DNA of 5,154 nucleotides from Armatimonadota bacterium (GTDB lineage: Bacteria; Armatimonadota; Fimbriimonadia; Fimbriimonadales; Fimbriimonadaceae), in assembly GCA_023428805.1 (NCBI GenBank), contig JAEYWW010000349.1, positions 1 to 5,154 on the forward strand, given 5' to 3'. The notes under the pieces were generated by a model. That model was not told the DNA's origin and did not search any database. It saw only the letters and a list, made by a program, of their open reading frames with translations. This document shows, piece by piece, positions 3,525 to 5,154 of the stretch (positions within the stretch are counted from its first letter, which is position 1; every line of letters starts with the position of its first letter). A program made the translations under genes and the position numbers.

Positions 3525-5154
3525 TCACTCCTCAAACAAACTTTGATCCTGCGCCGCGACCTTCTTGCCGACGCCCATCTCCGCGCTGATCCGGTAACTG
3601 TGCGGGATGGTGGCTTCTTCGCCTCGCTCCAGAATCCCCCGCGTCGTCAGAATCTGGAAGCGCGGGATCTTTTTCTGTCCGGGCCAGTCCGCGTAGCCCA
3701 TCGCCTCCGCTTCCAGCTTCATCTCCTTGGTCGGCTCCCGCTGCGCGATCATGATGCCGAACACGGCATTCTCCCGCTCGATCACCCGCGCGAAATCGCG
3801 GACATTGCTCAGATTCAGCGAGTTGCCGCCCTTCACCTGGATCACGCCTTCGCGGTAGCTGCCGCTGGTGTCCCAGAGCTGGATCACGCCGTCTTTGCCC
3901 CGGTCCGCGCCCTTCTTGTCGCTGTAGCGTCCGCCCACCAGCGTCACCGCCCACTGCTCGAACGGCTTGTGGTTCTGATGCTCGGTGGATTTGAACAGGG
4001 CGATGGCGGCGTCCTCGTCCTTCGGCGTTCCCAGCAGTTCATAGTCCAGTTCGCGCCCCTCCACCTTCTCCGCATGCAGCCGGTCCAGAACTTCGTTGAT
4101 CGCCAGATAGGTCACGTCGATCCCGATCCACTTCCGCCCCATCCGCTCGGCGGCCACCAACGCGGTTCCGCACCCGGCGAACGGGTCCATCACCACATCG
4201 CCCTCATCGGTCGAAGCGGCGATGATGCGCTCGAGGAGGGCAAGGGGCTTCTGAGTGGGATAGCCGCGCCGCTCAGATGCGAGATTATGGATGGGGCGAA
4301 TGTCTGTGATTACATCTTGAATGGCAACACCGGGCAGGTCTTCGGGATATTGCTTGAGACGTGGCATTCCACCTTCTTTCTTAGGCCAGTGAAGTCTTCC
4401 TTCTGAATGCAATCGATCAAGCTCAGATGGCAAGTAAGCCCAGTGACGACCCTTGACTCGCACATTGATTCCTTTCCAGTCCTCGCCCGACGGTCCATTT
4501 CGTGTACCGTCTCCGGTTAGATCCATTCTTTTATATCTTCTGCCTTCTCCATCGACAGAATCAAAGAAAGTGTTGATGTATTCGTTACTGAAAGGTGTGT
4601 ATTGTGGTCGCCATTTGTAGTTTCCAGTTTTTCGATACATGAGAATTGTATCATGAACTGGTCCCCAACGTTTTGCACTACTATGCGCACTCGTACGCTT
4701 CCAGACTATCTCGCTCGCAAAATTCTCCGGCCCAAACACAACGTCGAGAATGATCTTGAGATAGTGGCTCGCCACCGGGTCGCAGTGGAGGTAGAGCGAG
4801 CCGGTCTTTTTGAGCTTCCGGTGCAGCTCCAGCAGACGCGGGGCCATCATGAGCAGGTAGGCCATCATCTCGGAGGGGCCGAGGATGCGGTGGAGCGCGT
4901 CGATCAGGTCGAAGAGCTCGGCGTTCTGGGGATCGTGCTTGAATTCCTGCATCAGGAGCGGACTGTAGGTCCATGTATCTTCGAAGGTCATGATCTGCGC
5001 CGGGGATTCCTGGCCTTTATGCTGCTTGAAGAGCAGGTTGTAGTTCCGGGCGGAGTTGAAGGGCGGGTCCAGGTAGATCAGGTCCGCGATCTCGTCGGGA
5101 ATCGCCTTGTCCACCCCCTCCCCGCGCAGCCGCACCAGATTGTCCCCGTAGTGC
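3525..5154 (-). CDS. DNA methyltransferase fused to Mrr-like nuclease domain (5' end outside window)
   Basis: This is a site-specific N6-adenine/N4-cytosine-type DNA methyltransferase. Numbered from the in-frame GTG at 5135, 536 residues are visible; the frame continues to the window edge with HYGDNL, the typical opening of this family, so the true start lies just beyond 5154. Motif IV is YLDPPFN (21-27). The motif X-like region GYPTQKPLALLERII is at 291-305, and motif I is DPFAGCGT (317-324). This order (IV before I) is the beta-type arrangement; DPPF favours adenine. The variable region (about 145-285) should hold target recognition. The C-terminal part (390-500) matches a PD-(D/E)xK/Mrr-type nuclease: GADRGKDG (409-416, Asp415) and VIQVKGG (431-437, Gln433 and Lys435). 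The single chain may therefore both methylate and cut DNA, or the domain may only bind DNA. No separate restriction gene is visible. Confidence 0.88.
   Translation of the reverse strand, partial: HYGDNLVRLRGEGVDKAIPDEIADLIYLDPPFNSARNYNLLFKQHKGQESPAQIMTFEDTWTYSPLLMQEFKHDPQNAELFDLIDALHRILGPSEMMAYLLMMAPRLLELHRKLKKTGSLYLHCDPVASHYLKIILDVVFGPENFASEIVWKRTSAHSSAKRWGPVHDTILMYRKTGNYKWRPQYTPFSNEYINTFFDSVDGEGRRYKRMDLTGDGTRNGPSGEDWKGINVRVKGRHWAYLPSELDRLHSEGRLHWPKKEGGMPRLKQYPEDLPGVAIQDVITDIRPIHNLASERRGYPTQKPLALLERIIAASTDEGDVVMDPFAGCGTALVAAERMGRKWIGIDVTYLAINEVLDRLHAEKVEGRELDYELLGTPKDEDAAIALFKSTEHQNHKPFEQWAVTLVGGRYSDKKGADRGKDGVIQLWDTSGSYREGVIQVKGGNSLNLSNVRDFARVIERENAVFGIMIAQREPTKEMKLEAEAMGYADWPGQKKIPRFQILTTRGILERGEEATIPHSYRISAEMGVGKKVAAQDQSLFEE
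4270..4690 (-). other. AT-richer segment inside the methyltransferase gene (target-recognition region)
   Basis: By hand count, 4561-4680 is about 38% G+C and 4261-4680 about 47%. The adjoining 4141-4260 is about 68%, and 4741-4860 about 60%. The segment corresponds to residues of about 150-288, between the methyltransferase core motifs, where target recognition sits in beta-type enzymes. The reading frame is intact across it. Recombination that exchanged the recognition region is the simplest reading. Confidence 0.6.

Noticed and set aside
3532..3954. 140-codon minus-strand frame
   Set aside because: It is an alternative frame within the nuclease domain of the methyltransferase gene; Gly/Arg/Ala-rich translation without motifs.
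2895..4406. 503-codon open frame on the plus strand
   Set aside because: It is antisense to the methyltransferase and metallopeptidase-like genes, whose motifs are clear. Its own translation is rich in His, Arg and Leu and shows no domain.
1..5154. CRISPR array, tRNA, rRNA or insertion sequence
   Set aside because: No regularly spaced repeats, cloverleaf, rRNA signature, transposase motif or terminal inverted repeats with target duplication were found.

Overview
This is a moderately GC-rich bacterial segment (roughly 55-60% G+C by eye). Most of it reads on the minus strand as one closely packed gene series. A housekeeping histidine block (hisB-hisH-hisA) sits directly behind a DNA methyltransferase-nuclease fusion and an HExxH metallopeptidase-like gene. 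The monofunctional HisB (IGPD only) and the coupled hisB-hisH-hisA order are widespread outside the enteric bacteria. Nothing here fixes the phylum; a poorly sampled environmental lineage is possible.

Layout in minus-strand reading order. (1) 5154-3525: adenine/cytosine-N DNA methyltransferase whose N-terminus lies beyond the right edge, with a C-terminal Mrr-like PD-(D/E)xK nuclease domain. (2) 3521-2865: zinc-metallopeptidase-like protein, 3 nt after the methyltransferase stop and with a strong ribosome binding site. (3) 2868-2263: hisB, whose ATG overlaps the preceding stop (ATGA) and which seems to have its own promoter at 2905-2878. (4) 2266-1679: hisH, starting at a TTG that overlaps the hisB stop. 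(5) 1685-969: hisA, overlapping hisH by 7 nt. (6) 944-675: a small membrane-anchored coiled-coil protein. It faces a plus-strand gene at 210-551 that encodes a receiver-like protein lacking the phosphorylation residues. The convergent gap at 552-674 holds two strong inverted repeats. Bases 1-169 hold no convincing gene but contain several hairpins and a terminator-like stem just ahead of the plus-strand gene.

How the genes work together: HisB performs the dehydratase step. HisA isomerises ProFAR to PRFAR. HisH supplies ammonia to HisF, which is not in this window. The methyltransferase-nuclease and metallopeptidase look like a two-gene DNA modification/restriction cassette placed directly upstream of hisB. 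Their base composition is uneven: the target-recognition part of the methyltransferase is markedly AT-richer than the rest of that gene. This points to mosaic origin.

Most worth following up: the fused methyltransferase-nuclease plus metallopeptidase pair, the composition break inside the methyltransferase, the degenerate receiver protein, and the terminator with alternative pairing partners upstream of it.
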